NCBI GenBank assembly: GCA_012517485.1
Contig: JAAYUT010000289.1
Location: forward strand, 1 to 6,938
Length of the DNA: 6,938 bases
DNA from: Candidatus Atribacter fermentans
GTDB lineage: Bacteria; Atribacterota; Atribacteria; Atribacterales; Atribacteraceae
Direction of reading: 5' to 3'
Of this stretch, positions 4,362-6,938 are shown in pieces. Positions within the stretch are counted from its first letter, which is position 1. Every line of letters begins with the position of its first letter. Made by a program: the position numbers and the translations under genes. The notes beneath the pieces were generated by a model. The model had not been told where the DNA came from, did not search any database, and saw nothing but the letters and a program-made list of their open reading frames with translations.

Positions 4362-6938
4362 ATGCAAGAAAAAGAGTTAAAACAAGTATTGACCGGTTCC
4401 TACGACTTCTCAAAGTGGCATAGGGTAATTGATTATGTTTTCCCTCAATGCAGCTTCGAAAGCAGCATTGTTTCAATCGAAAATAATAACGACAAGATTT
4501 CTCATATCCACCAGAAAGGAGAAATCACACTCACCGATAACAAGAGAATCATTATACTTGAAGTTGCTGTAAAAAAAGGAGACATTACCAAAGCAAAAGT
4601 TGGTTTTCACAACCTTACTTCTAAGTTTATTGACCAGGCTAATAATCACGGTATTTTAGCTTTTTATATCCCTGATGATGAAGTTAAATCTGATTACCGC
4701 CTATCCTTCATTTGCAAGGAGTCAAGATTCAAGGACGATGGTACTTATGAAGAGTTCAAGACCAATCCCAAGCGATATACGTATGTCCTAGGTAGGAATG
4801 TTACTGCTAATACAGCTACTAAACGTCTCATTGAATTGGCAGCAAAAAAAAGTGGAATCGGAATTTTCCTCCATGATGTTGTCGATGCTTTCTCAGTTGA
4901 AGCACTTACCAAAGAGTTTTACAACGAATTGTCCAACTGGTATTTCTGGGCTTTACAGAATGTTAAATTTCCCGAAGATTTTGAGCCGGACGAAGAAGTA
5001 CGCAACGCCACATCTACCATTCGTCTTATTACCCGCTTAATGTTTGTGTGGTTCCTGAAACAAAAAGGTTTAATTCCCAATGAATTATTCGACAAAGAGG
5101 AATTAAAAGAAATACTCAATTACAGCGATAAAACAGGAAGTACATTTTACAAGGCCATTTTGCAAAACCTCTTTTTTGCCACACTCAACACGGAGATGAG
5201 TGACGACAAACGAAAGTTTGTAAATCGCCAATATGGAATACAGGGCTTTTATCGTTACGAACGATTCTTTAGTAACAAAAACCGTTTCCTTGAACTCACA
5301 AGAGAAATTCCATTCCTGAATGGAGGTTTGTTCGAGAACCTTGATAAAAACGTGGGTGAACCAAATGAAGTTCGTATTGATTGTTTTTCAAACAAAGTCA
5401 CCAACGAAAACCGTTTGTCCGTTCCCGACTACCTGTTTTTTGATGGTGCCGAACATGCCGACCTTAACCGTGCTTATGGCGACAGCAACCATGGAAACAC
5501 CAAAGTACGCGGTTTAATTGAGATTCTCAAAAGCTACAATTTTACCATTGAAGAAAATACGCCTTATGAGATTGAAGTAGCCCTCGACCCCGAATTGTTG
5601 GGTAAAGTATTCGAAAACCTGTTGGCAAGCTACAATCCCGAAACCAAAACTACAGCCCGGAAACAAACAGGTTCGTTCTACACTCCCCGTGAAATTGTGA
5701 ATTACATGGTGGACGAATCAATTGTCGCCTATTTGAAAAACAAACTTCTCGAAGAAGCTGCCGGAGTGTCTGTAATTGGCAGTTCTCAGACTGAGTTGTT
5801 TGGTAACGAAACCCGGAAAGGCCAGTTAAGCCTCGAGCAAAAGATAAATAGCAGCAATTGGGTTGGTAAAGAAACTGAACTCGAAGAGAATTTGCGTTTA
5901 TTACTCACATACAATAGAGAAGAAAACCCATTTGATGCTAAAGATACAGCCTTGCTCATAAAAGCCATCAATGATTGTAAAATACTCGACCCTGCTTGTG
6001 GTTCCGGGGCTTTCCCTATGGGCATGCTTCAAAAAATGGTGCATATTCTCCAAAAACTTGATAAGGACAATTCGCTGTGGCGTGAATTACAACGCCAAAA
6101 AGCCATTGCGGAAACCGAGAAAGCCTTCAATATCGGAGACAAGGACGAACGGCAAAAACGTTTATTGGATATTGATGAAACCTTCGATTACAATGCTTCC
6201 GACTATGGCCGTAAGCTCTATTTAATCGAAAATTGTATCTATGGGGTAGATATTCAGCCCATTGCGGTGCAAATTGCCAAACTCCGTTTCTTTATTTCGC
6301 TGGTTTGCGACCAAAATGAAGATAAAAACCGCGACAACCTTGGTATTCGCCCTTTACCCAACCTTGAAACGAAATTTGTAGCTTCCAATACGTTAATTGG
6401 CTTACAATCCGAAAATATTATTAAACCCTTGAGTGTTTATGACCTTGAAGAGCAATTAAAGGAAGTCAGACATAAATATTTTACTGCCCGAACGCCAGAA
6501 ACCAAACGAAAATACAGGCAGTTGGACAACGAGCTTCGAAAAAAAATTAGCGATGAACTGATAAAAACAGGATTTCCTCCCGGCTCTGCCGACCAAATAT
6601 CAAACTGGAACCCTTACGACCAAAATACTCATGCCGAATGGTACGATGGATATTGGGTGTTTGGTATTTCCAATGGTTTCGATATTATCATTGGCAACCC
6701 TCCTTATTTGCGTATTCAGGGAGTGCAGGAAGCTACTCCGGCATTGATACCTTATGCAAAAAAGAACTATGTGTCGGCACAAAAAGGCAACTGGGATTTG
6801 TATGTTCTGTTTACCGAAGCTGGTTATAAGATGCTTAAAACAAACGGAATACTTGCATTTATCCAGCCTCATAAATTCTTCCAGGGCGACTTTGGCGTAG
6901 GCATTCGCAACTTTGTGGCAAAAGAAAAATGCTTGTAC
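4362..6938 (+). CDS. Eco57I/PglX-like N6-adenine DNA methyltransferase (3' truncated)
   Basis: The frame is open for 859 codons from ATG 4362 to the window edge; the C-terminus is missing. Methylase motifs appear in gamma-class order: motif X TGSFYTP (436-442), the SAM-binding motif I DPACGSGAF (543-551), YGVDIQPIAVQIAKLRFF (627-644) with the probable acidic SAM-contact Asp630, the catalytic motif IV NPPY (779-782), then GILAFIQPHKFF near the edge. NPPY and the Eco57I-like layout predict N6-adenine methylation of DNA. Before motif X lies a region of about 430 residues. Its start (residues 1-145) includes IIILEVAVKKG and KRYTYVLG, which I recall from other Eco57I-type methylases but cannot assign to a function; a degenerate nuclease fold is possible. 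The target recognition domain is expected after the visible part. The gene starts 14 bases after the helicase stop, and no Shine-Dalgarno is evident, as is usual in Bacteroidota. No other in-frame ATG occurs before codon 227, so this start is secure. It may protect host DNA, or act as a combined restriction-methylation enzyme. Confidence 0.9.
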   Translation, partial: MQEKELKQVLTGSYDFSKWHRVIDYVFPQCSFESSIVSIENNNDKISHIHQKGEITLTDNKRIIILEVAVKKGDITKAKVGFHNLTSKFIDQANNHGILAFYIPDDEVKSDYRLSFICKESRFKDDGTYEEFKTNPKRYTYVLGRNVTANTATKRLIELAAKKSGIGIFLHDVVDAFSVEALTKEFYNELSNWYFWALQNVKFPEDFEPDEEVRNATSTIRLITRLMFVWFLKQKGLIPNELFDKEELKEILNYSDKTGSTFYKAILQNLFFATLNTEMSDDKRKFVNRQYGIQGFYRYERFFSNKNRFLELTREIPFLNGGLFENLDKNVGEPNEVRIDCFSNKVTNENRLSVPDYLFFDGAEHADLNRAYGDSNHGNTKVRGLIEILKSYNFTIEENTPYEIEVALDPELLGKVFENLLASYNPETKTTARKQTGSFYTPREIVNYMVDESIVAYLKNKLLEEAAGVSVIGSSQTELFGNETRKGQLSLEQKINSSNWVGKETELEENLRLLLTYNREENPFDAKDTALLIKAINDCKILDPACGSGAFPMGMLQKMVHILQKLDKDNSLWRELQRQKAIAETEKAFNIGDKDERQKRLLDIDETFDYNASDYGRKLYLIENCIYGVDIQPIAVQIAKLRFFISLVCDQNEDKNRDNLGIRPLPNLETKFVASNTLIGLQSENIIKPLSVYDLEEQLKEVRHKYFTARTPETKRKYRQLDNELRKKISDELIKTGFPPGSADQISNWNPYDQNTHAEWYDGYWVFGISNGFDIIIGNPPYLRIQGVQEATPALIPYAKKNYVSAQKGNWDLYVLFTEAGYKMLKTNGILAFIQPHKFFQGDFGVGIRNFVAKEKCLY
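4446..4470. repeat. Near-perfect hairpin inside the methyltransferase 5' coding region
   Basis: CAATGCAGCTT (4446-4456) and AAGCAGCATTG (4460-4470) are inverted copies with a single A-A mismatch, separated by the triloop CGA. Ten of eleven positions pair. It lies over codons 29-37 of the methyltransferase. It could form an mRNA stem that affects translation, or be chance; a rough estimate puts one such structure per window within what chance allows. Confidence 0.35.

Noticed and set aside
4844..4851. A8 run in the methyltransferase gene (others at 1357-1364 and 6539-6546) as phase-variation switches
   Set aside because: Runs of eight A are expected in AT-rich coding DNA, they mostly encode Lys, and the frames are intact. 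Known phase-variable tracts are usually longer or built from G/C or short tandem units.
4798..5040. Small open frames inside the methyltransferase region (also 5320-5517, 5971-6225, 6638-6829) as separate genes
   Set aside because: They are out-of-frame readings of one continuous methyltransferase frame that carries all the recognisable motifs.

Overview
The window looks like Bacteroidota DNA. It is AT-rich (hand-counted 60-base blocks ran from about 27% to 45% GC), Shine-Dalgarno signals are sparse, and the proteins resemble Bacteroidota families. It appears to be part of a genomic island in which a mobile-element gene sits next to a restriction or phage-defence module. No rRNA, tRNA, CRISPR array or transposase is visible. 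All four genes are on the + strand.

Region by region: (1) 2-667 is the 3' end of a DUF3987-type primase/helicase-associated protein, a family common on Bacteroidota integrative elements; its N-terminus lies outside the window. (2) 668-786 is a 119-base intergenic stretch with a cluster of TTTGCA words that can fold into a hairpin, then a short inverted repeat next to a weak promoter-like sequence. This is the only plausible control region for what follows. (3) 787-1080 encodes a 97-residue XRE/Cro-type regulator. (4) 1081-4347 encodes a 1088-residue protein joining an N-terminal phospholipase-D-like (HKD) nuclease domain to a complete SNF2-type helicase; its ATG directly follows the regulator's stop codon. 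(5) 4362-6938 is a long gene, cut by the window edge, for an Eco57I/PglX-like gamma-class N6-adenine DNA methyltransferase with an N-terminal region of about 430 residues before its first methylase motif. It stays open for 859 codons.

Genes 3-5 are packed tightly (gaps of 0 and 14 bases) and probably form one operon. The simplest model is a self versus non-self system. The methyltransferase marks host DNA, the PLD-SNF2 protein translocates on and cleaves unmarked or abnormal DNA, and the XRE protein holds expression in check, much like a restriction-modification controller protein. The parts overlap with those of DISARM (SNF2 helicase, PLD protein, adenine methylase) and BREX (PglX), but the PLD-SNF2 fusion beside this methylase matches neither canonical layout in what is visible. 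Genes downstream of the window are needed to decide which named class, if any, applies.
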